Below are positions 35,250 through 44,750 of a DNA stretch of 64,000 nt, in pieces. The translations under genes and the position numbers were made by a program. The first letter of the stretch is position 1. Each line of letters starts with the position of its first letter. This DNA comes from Microglena sp. YARC (lineage: Eukaryota; Chlorophyta; Chlorophyceae; Chlamydomonadales; Chlamydomonadaceae), in contig CM039462.1 in NCBI GenBank assembly GCA_022414725.1, positions 6,504,021-6,568,020 of the forward strand. Direction: 5' to 3'. A model generated the notes under the pieces. The model was not told the DNA's origin, did not search any database, and worked only from the letters and a program-made list of their open reading frames with translations.

Positions 35250-35797
35250 GGCGCAATACCCCAAGGATGCTGGAGCTCGTGAAGCTTCGTCTTCTGCGCA
35301 AGGACATCACGCCGCAGCTGCCCTTTCTGGCCACGAGATGTCCATGTATAGACAAGCCATAGTCCATCGGCAAACAATTATTAGATAGATAGATAGATAG
35401 TCGCGGAGGCTGCTGTCGAGATCATGATGATAACCATAACCCACAAACCAACCACTCACTCATTCTCACGCAAACGGCGGAACACGGTCGAATGTCATGT
35501 GTCATGTAAGGATGCGGGGGGCGCTGCTGACACACGTGCCGCTCGACATCCATTTAGGGGTTTGAGATGGGGGGACGGATATAGGGAGGTCTTACAGGAT
35601 GATGAGTGGACGGAATCATATCCAATGGCTGACCAAGACTTCTTCAGACGATCACCGAGACATGGCATGGCATGTTGGTTGGGTTATTTAGTTGTTTCTA
35701 CGATTTTGAAGGTTTAAGGGAGCATAACTGATAGTGACCGTTATTACAATTGTAAACACAAACAACTGAACAAAAAAGACAAAAAAGATCGCACACA
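35250..35797. other. Gene-free stretch
   Basis: Contains a (TAGA) microsatellite at about 35383-35403 and a CACACGTGCC/ACGGTCGAATG micro-repeat zone. I see no coding frame. Confidence 0.5.
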
Positions 35798-36112
35798 ATG
35801 AACTCGTCGAGGAAGGTCACGAAGTTCGTCACGCCAACAAACCAAAATGGAGACAAGGGGATTTCAACGTTGTCAAAGAAGCGATACTTCGAGATGGAAG
35901 AGAGAGTGAAGATGATACTGGGGGGTAAATTACAGGAAGAGGCGGGAATGGTCATGAAGGCGATGCGTGAGATCATGAAGTTCGACCCGAATGTATCAAG
36001 GTACAGTGAGGAGGTCAGGGAGGTGCTTGAGGAGAACTCAAGGAAGTGGAGGCAGCGGAATAAGGACGAGAAAAATGCGGTGAGATTAAATTATGGTTTA
36101 GAAGTTTTATAG
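35798..36112 (+). CDS. Hypothetical 104-residue charged protein
   Basis: Starts ATG at 35798 after an A-rich leader (ACAAAAAAGACAAAAAAG). The sequence is Lys/Glu-rich and predicted helical by composition (KRYFEMEERVKMILGGKLQEE, then YSEEVREVLEENSRKWRQR), with a basic head. No family recognised. The A-rich leader and clean composition favour a real gene over a chance frame. Neighbours give no functional hint. Confidence 0.45.
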   Translation: MNSSRKVTKFVTPTNQNGDKGISTLSKKRYFEMEERVKMILGGKLQEEAGMVMKAMREIMKFDPNVSRYSEEVREVLEENSRKWRQRNKDEKNAVRLNYGLEVL

Positions 36113-36835
36113 AGAGGTCAAGTAAGATTTGTCATGCCTCACCCTCAAGCTTGTCTCAAGCAGACACTTTATGATGATGATGATGATGATCTCTCATCAA
36201 GGACGGCGGCATCTGTCGAGTCGAGGAACATCACATCACATCACATGGCGACCTCTCGCATCACGGCGGAAACTGTGTCGAGTCGAGGCACATCACATGG
36301 CGACGGACCTCTCGTATCACATGACGGCGGAAACTGTGTCGAGGCGAGTCGAGGCAAAGATAACAAACAACACTTGGATGAACCGTCTCACATTAACATA
36401 TAACAAGCGGCGGAGCCCCTTTCACCTCCCCACAGCGGAGCGACTGGGGGCGACCGGAGGGGAGCCCCCACAAAAGGGTCCGCGAGGAACCGAGCGGGTG
36501 GGCGACCGGAGGGGAGCCCACAGTTCACATCAAGCTTGGAAGAAGCGGTATCGGAGGACACAAGCAAACGGCGGGAAACTGTCGAATGTATCGGAGGACA
36601 CAAGCAAGATGCGGAACACTGTCGAATGTATCGGAGGACACAAGCAAGATGCGGAACACTGTCGAATGTATCGGACATGCGGAACACTGCGCATCCTCAT
36701 TGTCTCGTCCATCTGTCTCCAAAAGACACCACGGCGGCTTGCGCGTCACTCATCGTCTCGGAAAGTGGTGTAAACAACTGTTGCAACCATTTAACGAACC
36801 TCATTCTCATATTCACAGCCAGAAAGTTGTTATTA
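36113..36835. other. Gene-free micro-repeat zone
   Basis: GATGATGATGAT microsatellite, then several CATGGCGACCTCTCGCATC and ACGGCGGAAACTGTGTCGAG units and the 40-bp tandem array. Open frames here are repeat translations. Confidence 0.6.
36549..36690. repeat. 40-bp tandem repeat, 3.5 copies
   Basis: TATCGGAGGACACAAGCA + GATGCGGAACACTGTCGAATG, at 36549, 36589, 36629 and 36669. The first unit has AAACGGCGGGAAACTG instead, linking it to the GGCGGAAAC micro-repeats dispersed through 36-62 kb. Confidence 0.9.
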
Positions 36836-37015
36836 ATGTTCCTACACATTAAGGAGGAGGAGGACGACGTCCGCGCGTGCAACGGGAGCCATAACGAGAT
36901 TGCGCGCATCGCGAAACGAATACTTGGAAACCGCATCGCTGCCGCCGCGAGGAGCACGAACGGAAAGCTATTATGGTACGTATTCGACGGGCGATGGAAG
37001 ACGGTCGCCAAGTAA
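36836..37015 (+). pseudogene. D5-type primase-helicase fragment (WY-F-RW region)
   Basis: About 59 codons: HNEIARIAKRILGNRIA, then LLWYVFDGRWKTV and a stop. In D5-like primase-helicases of giant viruses a segment just upstream of the ATPase reads H..IA..., then WY.F....RW, and this fragment matches that spacing. No start codon context or downstream ATPase is present, and TGAATGAATGAATG low-complexity sequence follows directly. It looks like the stranded remains of a second helicase gene, different from the TVpol-linked one. Confidence 0.4.
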
Positions 37016-37397
37016 AGAATCGAATGAATGAATGAATGAATGCAAGCAAACGCACGCACGTACGTACGAACACACGCAAAGGGATGAACACTGTCATCGT
37101 CCATCAATCAGACTCCACATGCAAACGGCGGAAACATGTCCTCGTCCTCGTATACAAAAGACACCACGGATCCTCGTTCTTGCGTTCACGATGAGATGTA
37201 CTGTTGAGGGTCTGGATGCATGGAGGGGGAGGCATGCATCCCATACAGATAGGGATATTTGAAAGTGGGACACCTTGTCTTTTGAGGATTCTGAAAAGCT
37301 TGTAACCGATCTTGTATCATAATCGTATAAGCGCATTGCTTGCAGTTTACACTACTGTGAGAGTGATCTGCTCTTTGCAAAGCTATATTCCGTTGTC
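37016..37397. other. Gene-free stretch
   Basis: (GAAT) microsatellite at about 37021-37045, CGTACGTACG-type repeats, one diverged copy of the CCCTAGCTGT-ATG promoter (37242-37260, minus) and an AAGCTTGTAACCGATCTTG block that recurs at 38.4, 51.05 and 56.4 kb. Confidence 0.55.
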
Positions 37398-37736
37398 ATG
37401 ACTATTCCCCCTTCTGCACGCCTCCACATCGACTACCAGGGAGCCATCAGCAAGAGAGACGATCGGGTTGCTTCAGCCACTGCTGGAGGGAGTGCTGATT
37501 CAGTCTCAGAGGTAGGGCAGATGGCGGCATCTTTGCTCTCAGCAAGCTCAGCAATGACCAATGAGGAGATAAATGTCAAGCTTGGCGAGCTGATTACCAG
37601 AATGGACGAGATGGGCACGCTCCTGACTACCCGAATGGACGAGATGGACACGAAACTGACTACCCGAATGGATGACTTGACACTGCGCATGGGGAAGGTT
37701 GAGCTCAGGTACGCATCCTACGTTTTTGAGACTTGA
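37398..37736 (+). CDS. Coiled-coil protein with 11-residue repeats
   Basis: 112 residues from ATG 37398. The C-terminal half has three hendecads, TRMDEMGTLLT, TRMDEMDTKLT and TRMDDLTLRMG, preceded by NVKLGELI, giving a continuous hydrophobic stripe typical of right-handed or mixed coiled coils. The head is Ser/Ala-rich. No catalytic motif. It could be a structural or oligomerisation protein. It is flanked by micro-repeats on both sides, and the end (YASYVFET) may be truncated. Confidence 0.45.
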   Translation: MTIPPSARLHIDYQGAISKRDDRVASATAGGSADSVSEVGQMAASLLSASSAMTNEEINVKLGELITRMDEMGTLLTTRMDEMDTKLTTRMDDLTLRMGKVELRYASYVFET

Positions 37737-38639
37737 GAGTCTACGTGTCTTTGTCGCAAAGGGAGGAACTGTTCCTGGTGTCATCGTCCATCAGACTACA
37801 CATACATGCACATGCAAACGGCGGAAACCTGTCGCATCCTCATTGTCGTCCATCGGACTCCACATGCAAACGGCGGAAACCTATCGAATCCTCATTGGAC
37901 ACAGGGGGGCTTAGGCCACGAACGGACGAGTCGAGTCACGTCCGTCCATTCATGACACCACACGGATGCGGGGGGCGGATTCTCGGCTCTCATCGTCTCG
38001 TGGATGTAGCCGGTCTCGACATGTGGACTGTGACAAGGGGGATGTCACGGCGGTAGCGTGTCGACTCCTATCGATCGATCGTCCGTCCGTCCATCTGGGA
38101 CCCAAGGCCCCCCAAAATGTCGGCACGTCCATCGTCGTCGTCCTCGCGCAAATACATACATAGATCAAGACAGACAGGTGTCCGCGAGGTACTTGAGTCG
38201 TGTCGTGTCGTGTCGTGTCGTGTCGTGTCGTGTCGAGTCACATGGCGACCTCTCGCATCACACGGCGGAACCTGGTCGAGTCGAGTCGAGTCACATGGCG
38301 ACTAGACTATGCAGATCTACCAAAGCTGCTGCGAATGCATGCAGATGGTGATCAAGTGCGGCATGGAAGCTCATACAGCTAGGGACAGTTGATTTTAAGG
38401 ATTATGAAAAGTTGACCAAGTCAACCATATTTTGTAACCGATATTGTCAATACAGAGACTGTGTGTCGACAGGATATGCCCCCACCCCCCACTCCCACTC
38501 CCAGAGCGACCTCTCGCATTACATGACGGCGGAACCTGTGTTACATGGCGACCTCTACAGTCGGCGGAACAGTAAAATGAAACATCCCAATAAACGGTAT
38601 AAGGCGTCATGCATTTATATTTGAATTTGTAGGTTGGGG
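37737..38639. other. Gene-free micro-repeat zone
   Basis: Many CATGCAAACGGCGGAAACC, CCATTCATGACACCACACGG and CATGGCGACCTCTCGCATC units, a (GTGTC) microsatellite at about 38196-38235, a CCCTAGCTGT-ATG promoter copy with no gene (38372-38390, minus) and an ACAGTCGGCGGAA promoter copy (38555-38579) whose ATG opens only 15 codons. Confidence 0.6.
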
Positions 38640-39587
38640 TCACTTGCACTGTTTAAAATTTTTCTGGTCGTATGCCCATCCTCTCGCTTTGTATGCATTT
38701 ATGACATCGTTGCAAGTGGAGCAATTATTTGCATTATTGGCACCGTAACAACCTGTTGCCGCATGCGCTGCCTGTGCCTGAGCCTCCGATTGTGCACGAT
38801 CTTGTGCATCTGCCTGCGCTTGTTCCCGTGCCTCTGCATTCCTGCACTGTTCAAAATTATTCTCATTGTATCCCAATCTTTTCGCTCTGTATGCATTTAA
38901 GACATCGTTGCAAGTGTAGCAATTATTTTCATTATTGGCGTCGTAACAACTGGAGGACATAGCGGGTGGTTTCTTCTCTAATTGAGCGAACCCGGTCGTA
39001 GCGGGTGGTTTCTTCTCTAATTGAGCGAACCCGGTCGTAGCGGGTGGTTTCTGCTGTAATTGAGCGAACCCGGTCGTAGCGGGTGGTTTCTGCTGTAATT
39101 GAGCGAACCCGACCTTAGCGGGTGGTTTCTGCTGTAATTGAGCGAAGGCGGCCTTGAAATTGGCGACGTCTCCCTTTGTCATACATATCCCGTCAATGCA
39201 GACCTTGGCAGTGGCTCCAGTTACATTCAAAGTTCCTTTGGCCGACAGACCTGTTGAGAAATTCAATTTCGCGTCCCATTCCTTCTGTTTGCGTTCCATT
39301 GCAACGACTTGGGAATTAATGTCGTTAGATCTCGTGTTTACATTCGCTAAACCGTCTTTCAACATCGTATTAATCTTCACATCATACCGCTTTTGATTTT
39401 TAAGAGAAGAGGAATGAATTGCGTCCGCTTGCTGCGATCGTTTAAACTCGGAATTCAACCGCGATACGAGATCTCCCAACTGGTCTTCATGTGTGCTGAT
39501 CTCTCTTCGCAGGAAAATGTGCGAGGCGACGAGAAAGCCGGAGACGACCAACAATAGAAAAATATAGATAAATGCTAAGGATTCCAT
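38640..39587 (-). CDS. Virion-protein-like membrane protein with repeats and Cys motifs
   Basis: 315 residues. Residues about 5-27 are one membrane segment (FIYIFLLLVVSGFLVASHIF). Residues 30-100 look coiled-coil. About 110-145 holds LNVTG...KVCIDGICMTKGDV, a beta-type module that I associate with giant-virus and phage structural proteins. Then come five 13-residue units (FAQLQQKPPATTG type), then two Cys domains of 35 residues, each C..ANN.NNC.TCNDV.NAY....YxxxNF.QC, joined by an Ala/Gln-rich linker. The paired Cys suggest disulphides, so an external or virion location is likely (inference). Family not named with certainty. A G/C stretch GAACCGAGCGGGTGG downstream recurs at 36.49 kb. Confidence 0.7.
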   Translation of the reverse strand: MESLAFIYIFLLLVVSGFLVASHIFLRREISTHEDQLGDLVSRLNSEFKRSQQADAIHSSSLKNQKRYDVKINTMLKDGLANVNTRSNDINSQVVAMERKQKEWDAKLNFSTGLSAKGTLNVTGATAKVCIDGICMTKGDVANFKAAFAQLQQKPPAKVGFAQLQQKPPATTGFAQLQQKPPATTGFAQLEKKPPATTGFAQLEKKPPAMSSSCYDANNENNCYTCNDVLNAYRAKRLGYNENNFEQCRNAEAREQAQADAQDRAQSEAQAQAAHAATGCYGANNANNCSTCNDVINAYKARGWAYDQKNFKQCK

Positions 39588-40077
39588 CCAATTGAATATA
39601 TTTATTCTCAGATAATTACAGGAGCCCCCAAGGGAAGTCCGCGAGGAACCGAGCGGGTGGGCGACCGGAGGGGCCCACTTGCGAGTACCTTAAAGTCTTA
39701 CCATAGGCAGCTAAAGGAAAGGTAAAGCTGCCCAAGACAAGACTTGCCAAGTATTACCATACCATAGGCAGCTAAAGTAAAGAAAAGCACACTACTGCGT
39801 AACAACAGTCAGCCCACACTTAACATTAGACACACACACTACTGCGTAACAACTGTCAAGTCTTCTTACACAATGATGATGTGTACGTTGTTTGTAAAAG
39901 ATTCACTGTAACACTTGGGCTTATTATCACTGTAACGCTATCGATAGGGGGATCGCGGAGTGGGGGGATTCATTTGATGACTCGCGTACACCATCATGAC
40001 CATGTATGTATTAAGACATCTTCAACACACCTCGTTATATGTAAGTTTCATTTGAATCGTCCACTGAGTATAGGGGG
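39588..40077. other. Gene-free stretch with short repeats
   Basis: Two copies each of CCATAGGCAGCTAAAG and of CACACTACTGCGTAACAAC, and an ATCACTGTAACACTTGGGCTT block also present at 34.46 kb. No coding frame. Confidence 0.55.
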
Positions 40078-40572
40078 ATGATGATGCAACCGACCCATCG
40101 CACGCTGATTGTCATACTCGCCATAGATGCCGGATGGTACGTGTATTGGAAGACCTTCAAGCAGCTCAAGGAAAGGGTAGATGCTGCTGAACAACGGGCA
40201 CAGTCTGCTGAACAACGGGCACAGTCTAGTGATAAGCTCCTCTTGTCAGAGAGGAAGAGGGCGGAAGAGCTCCTTGTGTCAGAGAGGAAGATGGCGGAGA
40301 AGCTCCTCGTGTCAGAGAGGAAGAGGGCGGACGATGCCGTCAGACAGTTACGGTGCGAACTAAGTGCTATCTCCCACGAAGACTTCGCTACATATTCTGA
40401 TGATATCAAAACGATTGTGTTGGACTTGTGTTACCATTATGGTATTACCACAAAGTTTAAACCATGTTCCCTGATATCCACGCAGGACATCAACTCTGCT
40501 GAACCTTCTTCTGCTTCTGATAACGTGGAGCTACCGGATGTATTCTGTGTTCCCTCGCCCCCCCCCCCCTAA
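40078..40572 (+). CDS. Membrane-anchored coiled-coil protein, paralogue 1
   Basis: 164 residues; start is one of three adjacent ATGs at 40078. A short hydrophobic anchor (TLIVILAIDAGWYVYW) precedes a coiled coil made of AEQRAQS units (two) and LLVSERKRAEE-type 11-residue units (three). A conserved tail follows: LRCELSAISHEDFATYSDD, then LDLCYHYGI. The same plan occurs at 44307-44750 and 54998-55426, with different internal repeats. The tail after residue 140 (Ser/Pro-rich) is duplicated at about 56755 without the gene. Role unknown; the layout suggests a small membrane-tethered oligomer. Confidence 0.6.
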   Translation: MMMQPTHRTLIVILAIDAGWYVYWKTFKQLKERVDAAEQRAQSAEQRAQSSDKLLLSERKRAEELLVSERKMAEKLLVSERKRADDAVRQLRCELSAISHEDFATYSDDIKTIVLDLCYHYGITTKFKPCSLISTQDINSAEPSSASDNVELPDVFCVPSPPPP

Positions 40573-40790
40573 AAACCCAGCTGGGCGCTCAACCAACCGA
40601 CCCACCTGGGTCAGTTAGCAGCTTACAATTGTTATCCTCTGGGCCATCTTAAATGCTGAAATACGGGATGAAGGACACGAAGGATTGGGACTTCGATACA
40701 AAACCTTTAGCTGACCTACCCAATCAATTGGGTTCAAGGGTCACCGGTAAGGGTGTCCCACAAATTCTGTCTCTGACTGTACCACTGCGC
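40489..40790. repeat. ~300-bp segmental duplication (partner about 56755-57050)
   Basis: The two segments share CTGCTGAACCTTCTTCTGC, CAACCAACCGACCCACCTGG, TGAAATACGGGATGAAGG and GGGTGTCCCACAAATTCTG in order. This copy includes the end of the coiled-coil gene and lies about 140 bp before the LRAT-like gene; the partner lies 70 bp before the PARG gene. From 40573 to 40926 there is no gene. Confidence 0.9.
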
Positions 40791-40910
40791 ATAAGATATA
40801 AGCTTGAGACATAAGCACCAAGGAATCACAATTCCTCTCTATACCATGTTTAGGAACCAGTCAAAACTTGAATTGGTCAAATCCCCAAAATAAAAAGGTG
40901 TCCCACAATC

Positions 40911-40929
40911 AAATGTCCCTAGCTGTATG
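40911..40929 (+). promoter_or_regulatory. CCCTAGCTGT-ATG motif before LRAT-like gene 1
   Basis: AAATGTCCCTAGCTGTATG, where the last ATG is the start codon, preceded by GGTGTCCCACAATC. The identical 19 bases precede the PARG gene at 57101 and LRAT-like gene 2 at 56275. Confidence 0.75.
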
Positions 40930-41472
40930 GGCGACAAGCTTGAACTGGACGTTCAGATGTTCTTGCGAGGCATTGGCTTGACTAAGCAGGCACTGGCTGC
41001 CAGTCACTATGCAACCACCATGGAGTACGAGCCGTATATGCTGTGCACTCAAGCCAGTCCTGGAGACCACATATCCGTTTGGTCTGACTCTAAGGGGTAC
41101 TGGCATCACGGCATTTTTGCAGGCACAAGTGAGCACGGTCATGCACATGTCCTCGACATCATGCCTGGTGGTTTGGCAAGACGTCCGTTAGGCTTATTTA
41201 TTAAAGGCGCAGATGCAGGAGCTGTGCTCGTTTACAAGGATGCGTTGCCGCTCGACTGCTCACTCAAGCTCGCACAGTATCTGGTGGAGCAGGGCTCGGT
41301 AGTAGAGTACAACCTCGTTGAGGAGAATTGTGACAAGTTTGCTGCAACGTGCCGTTTGGGAAGGTGTGTTGATAAGTCGTGTATGCCATGCATTCCTGCT
41401 CCCTCTCACCCACACTACATCACATCAAATATGAAATCTAAACTCTTGGCGTCATTCCCTCTTGCAACGTAG
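40927..41472 (+). CDS. LRAT-like (NlpC/P60 superfamily) protein 1
   Basis: 181 residues from ATG 40927, fixed by the motif that abuts it. PGDHISVWSDSKGYWHHGIFAG holds the His-containing strand of the LRAT/HRASLS fold, and NLVEENCDKFAATCRLG is the NC-type helix with the catalytic Cys (about residue 139). Where the family usually has a second His (V(I/V)H), this protein reads HVLDI, so Asp replaces it, though a His lies four residues earlier. The family moves acyl groups between phospholipids and acceptors, or has lost activity. No membrane anchor at the C-terminus is evident. A paralogue lies at 55618-56277. Confidence 0.75.
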   Translation: MGDKLELDVQMFLRGIGLTKQALAASHYATTMEYEPYMLCTQASPGDHISVWSDSKGYWHHGIFAGTSEHGHAHVLDIMPGGLARRPLGLFIKGADAGAVLVYKDALPLDCSLKLAQYLVEQGSVVEYNLVEENCDKFAATCRLGRCVDKSCMPCIPAPSHPHYITSNMKSKLLASFPLAT

Positions 41473-41544
41473 GCCATGTGAGTCGGAGCAGATCCAGAAA
41501 ATTGCGGAACGCTTGGCTGCCATCGCCAAAGTATTGCAGTAGTA

Positions 41545-41690
41545 GCTTCGTAAGAGCATGGATCGATACAGAATATACAACTGCAAGAAAAACATCCTGA
41601 GCGGACGATACCCGAATAGCCTTACGTAATCGTCCATGTATCCCCACGTGTTTGCCGTGCACGTCTTTTCACCATTTGTGCTGCAGGAGG
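41545..41690 (-). pseudogene. C-terminal remnant of the MDNF family
   Basis: The minus strand reads CTANTWGYMDDYVRLFGYRPL, matching TANAWEYMD...DDYVRLFGYNPL of the gene at 61094-61582, then diverges by a small deletion and frameshift. Only about 50 codons remain. This is the most decayed of three copies. Confidence 0.75.
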
Positions 41691-41869
41691 AGGGGTGCAT
41701 CTGGAAGCCCGAGGATGGTGGGATGGTGTTGGAACCCGACTCAAACAAGACAGGTTTCAAGCACTACATCACGCTGGTCTGCACGCTTGAGGGTTTGCAG
41801 GTGGCTGTAGATTGGTCCTTGGGGCAGTTTGAGAATGTGCCGGCGGACATACGGTTGTACTTGCCTTGA
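41670..41869 (+). pseudogene. Unrecognised gene end (VDWSLGQFENVP)
   Basis: Plus-strand frame with good protein character but no start: EEGCIWKPEDGGMVLEPDS, then FKHYITLV...GLQVAVDWSLGQFENVPAD and a stop. The H...(V/A)VDW...QF pattern resembles the last strands of papain-like folds, but that is a weak hint. The same terminal segment, SLGKFENVPADMRLYLP, reappears at 54247-54305 with identical downstream bases (ACATGCTTCAAGGGAGGG), so a larger gene was copied and fragmented. Confidence 0.4.
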
Positions 41870-42326
41870 ACATGCTTCAAGGGAGGGGGGGGCATGTGAG
41901 ACATTCTCCGGAAGAATTCTGCAGTTCTTATTTTTTGTTGAAATAATTCTTCTTCCCAAGATGGAGAGTCTTCTCAGAGGTGTTCATGTGAACACGTTTA
42001 AAATAGGGATTGATTGATTGATTGATGGATGATTCTAATTTTTTCTTGAAAAATTCTGGGGCGACCGGAGATGTAACGATCGAGATGGTGGTGGTGCCCT
42101 CACGCATGCATGAATGAATGAATGAATGAACACACTGACAACTGGAGGATGTAAATCCCTAAGGTGTCCTTAGTACCGGTGGGAGATCAACGGCTGCTCC
42201 TTGTTTGTACTGTCCCCTCCGATGTATGAAATGATTGAGAGTATAAATAATGAGTTGGGATATTAAATAAAATGCTATAGACCATCCTGTGCACTTGCAT
42301 GCATTGTACACACATGTTTATAGAAC
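41870..42326. other. Gene-free stretch before ankyrin gene 1
   Basis: Holds the partner (41896-42020) of the duplicated 120-bp segment, a (TGAA) microsatellite and, at about 42240-42326, a leader shared with the F-box/ankyrin gene at 48.7-50.8 kb (GTATAAATAATGAGTTGGGA, ACCATCCTGTGC, TTGCATG). Confidence 0.6.
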
Positions 42327-44162
42327 ATGCATTCGCACACGCGATCATTCCTAACGCTTCCCCATGACATTCTCGATCGTATTGCCATATTCTCTTCCAA
42401 CCCCAAGATTGTATTAGTGTGTAAAACTCTGCAAACAAAAAATTCGGGATGGCCCCTTACCGGATTGATCCAACCACCGCAGCGAGTTGGAGAGATGATG
42501 GCGAAAGGGGGGCGCGCCGACCTTCTAGCAGTATGCTTGGTGTCCAATCCTCTTGTACAGCTTAATGGGGCCCTACAATTGAGGGCGAACCAAAATGAAA
42601 ACAAGCTTCTCTATGTGGCTGCCAAGGCCGGTCACGCCGATGTCTGCAAGCTGCTTATGGATCCAGAGGCAGCTGGACTTGAGTTCAGGGCCAGGGCGAA
42701 CTCTAGCTACAGCTTGGCCTTGGTGGAGGCTGCCAATGAAGGCCACTCAGATGTCTGCAAGCTGCTGATGGTTCCACAGGTGGTTGGACTTGAGTATAGG
42801 GCCCTGGCGAACTCTAGCGACAGCAGTGCCTTGTGGGCGGCTGCCAAGGCAGGTCACACAGATGTCTGCAAGATGCTCATGGATCCAGAGGTGGCTGGAA
42901 TTGAGTTCAGGGCCAGGGCGAACACCAGAGACAGCTGGGCATTGTGGGCCGCTGCGAGGGAAGGTCACACAGATGTCTGCAAGCTGCTCATGGATCCATT
43001 GGTGGCTGGAATTGAGTTCAGGGCCAGGGCGAACTCTAGAGACAGCAGTGCCTTGTGGGCGGCTGCCAAGGCAGGTCACGCAGATGTATGCAAGCTGCTC
43101 ATGGATCCAGAGGTGGCTGGAATTGAGTTCAGGGCCCTGGCGAACTCTAGCGACAGCTGGGCATTGTGTGCGGCTGCGAAGGAAGGTCACGCAGATGTCT
43201 GCAAGCTGCTCATGGATCCAGAGGTGGCTGGACTTGAGTTCAGGGGGCTGGCGAACACCAGCGACAGCTGGGCATTGTGGGCCGCTGCGAGGGAAGGTCA
43301 CTCAGATGTCTGCAAGCTGCTCATGGATCCATTGGTGGCTGGAATTGAGTTCAGGGCCAGGGCGAACTCTAGCGACAGCATGGCCTTGTGGGCGGCTGCG
43401 AAGGAAGGACCCGCAGATGTCTGCAAGCTGCTGATGGATCCAGAGGTGGCTGGACTTCAGTACAGGGCCCAGGCGAACTCTAGCTACAGCAGGGCTTTGG
43501 GGGCGGCTGCGAATGACGGCCACGCAGATGTCTGCAAGCTGCTGATGGATCCAGAGGTGGATGGACTTGAGTTCAGGGCCCGGGCGAACAACAGCGACAG
43601 CATGGCCTTGAGGTGGGCTGCCAAGGATGGTCACTCAGATGTCTGCAAGCTGCTGATGGATCCAGCGGTGGCTGGACTTGAGTTCAGGGCCCGCGCGAAC
43701 TCTAGCGACAGCAGGGCCTTGCGTGAGGCTGCAAAGGCAGGTCACGCAGATGTCTGCAAGCTGCTCATGGATCCAGCGGTGGCTGGAATTGAGTTCAGGG
43801 CCCGCGCGAACTCTGTCAACAGCTGGGCCTTGTGTGAGGCTGCGGAGGCAGGTCACGCAGATGTCTGCAAGATGCTGATGGATCAAGCGGTGGCTGGACT
43901 TGATTTCAGGGCCCTGGCAAACTCTAGCGATAGCAGGGCCTTGCGTGAGGCTGCCAAGGCAGGTCACGCAGATGTCTGCAAGCTTCTCATGGATCCAGCG
44001 GTGGCTGGAATTGAGTTCAGGGCCCGCGCGAACTCTCTCAACAGCTTGGCATTGCGTGAGGCTGCCAATGCAGGTCACGCAGATGTCTGCAAGCTGCTGA
44101 TGGATCCAGATGCGGCTGGCCCCGAGTACAGGGCCTTGTGGGGGCGGCTGCCAACAGCATGA
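42327..44162 (+). CDS. F-box protein with 14 ankyrin-type repeats, copy 1
   Basis: 611 residues. Residues about 8-45 are F-box-like (LPHDILDRIAIFSSNPKIVLVC). From about residue 90 there are 14 repeats of exactly 37 residues, each NS.DS.AL..AA..GHADVCKLLMDP..AG.EFRA. This is the ankyrin helix-turn-helix with an unusually long, invariant outer loop. F-box plus ankyrin proteins of giant viruses are thought to recruit host SCF ubiquitin ligases to targets (family knowledge). The 111-bp DNA units are very alike, so conversion or recent amplification is likely. An extra G in the last unit (TTGTGGGGGCGG) shifts the frame and ends the protein at GRLPTA. Confidence 0.88.
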   Translation: MHSHTRSFLTLPHDILDRIAIFSSNPKIVLVCKTLQTKNSGWPLTGLIQPPQRVGEMMAKGGRADLLAVCLVSNPLVQLNGALQLRANQNENKLLYVAAKAGHADVCKLLMDPEAAGLEFRARANSSYSLALVEAANEGHSDVCKLLMVPQVVGLEYRALANSSDSSALWAAAKAGHTDVCKMLMDPEVAGIEFRARANTRDSWALWAAAREGHTDVCKLLMDPLVAGIEFRARANSRDSSALWAAAKAGHADVCKLLMDPEVAGIEFRALANSSDSWALCAAAKEGHADVCKLLMDPEVAGLEFRGLANTSDSWALWAAAREGHSDVCKLLMDPLVAGIEFRARANSSDSMALWAAAKEGPADVCKLLMDPEVAGLQYRAQANSSYSRALGAAANDGHADVCKLLMDPEVDGLEFRARANNSDSMALRWAAKDGHSDVCKLLMDPAVAGLEFRARANSSDSRALREAAKAGHADVCKLLMDPAVAGIEFRARANSVNSWALCEAAEAGHADVCKMLMDQAVAGLDFRALANSSDSRALREAAKAGHADVCKLLMDPAVAGIEFRARANSLNSLALREAANAGHADVCKLLMDPDAAGPEYRALWGRLPTA

Positions 44163-44306
44163 AGTGATGTTAATTTATTCAATATACTTGACGATGGTGT
44201 TGTCGTCCCGCTTTGCAGATGGACCTGCCTGACATGACCTACAGCGGGCGCAACATTACGGACGCTTTGCTGCCTTTCTCAGCTGCCCGAAGGACCCTGA
44301 CGTAAA

Positions 44307-44750
44307 TTAGCATAGGGTTCGTTCGCCATCCTGTTCGGTTGAATCTGGGTCGGACGACTCCTGCATGTTGGGGAAGGGGATACCGTATTGTTTGCAAAGA
44401 TCCTCATTGAGACGCCTGTCATGATCGTTCAGGGAATTCCATTGCTCGATAGTCATGCTTGACAGCTCGTACCGCAGTTGCTTCTCAAGCGAGTCTGCGC
44501 GCTCAGTCTCAAGATCACTCTTCAGTCGAGCATTCTCAATATCAATCTCCAATCTATTCACTCGAGCAGCATCTGCCTTATGTCGAGCATTCTCAAGATC
44601 ACTCTTCAGTCGAGCATTCTCAATATCAATCTCCAATCTATTCACTCGAGCAGCATCTGCCTTATGTCGATCGAGCTCAGTCTTCAGTCGAACTATGTAA
44701 ATAAGAGCGAAGGTAGCGATGGAGATAAGTAGTAGAGACTTGTCAATCAT
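44307..44750 (-). CDS. Membrane-anchored coiled-coil protein, paralogue 2
   Basis: 147 residues. Anchor at residues 5-20 (LLLISIATFALIYIV), then a coiled coil with two almost identical 28-residue units (HKADAARVNRLEIDIENARL..., an 84-bp DNA repeat), then the family tail LRYELSSMTIEQWNSLNDHD and LCKQYGIPF. An acidic end follows. Four heptads per unit keep the coil in register. It lies tail-to-tail with ankyrin gene 1. The function is unknown; compare the paralogues at 40078 and 54998. Confidence 0.6.
   Translation of the reverse strand: MIDKSLLLISIATFALIYIVRLKTELDRHKADAARVNRLEIDIENARLKSDLENARHKADAARVNRLEIDIENARLKSDLETERADSLEKQLRYELSSMTIEQWNSLNDHDRRLNEDLCKQYGIPFPNMQESSDPDSTEQDGERTLC

Noticed and set aside
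36549..36690. CRISPR-like 40-bp repeats
   Set aside because: Units are directly adjacent with no spacers.
36388..36773. Reading frames with VSEDTSK or SSDT repeats at 36.4-36.8 kb
   Set aside because: They are translations of the 40-bp DNA repeat in several frames and both strands.
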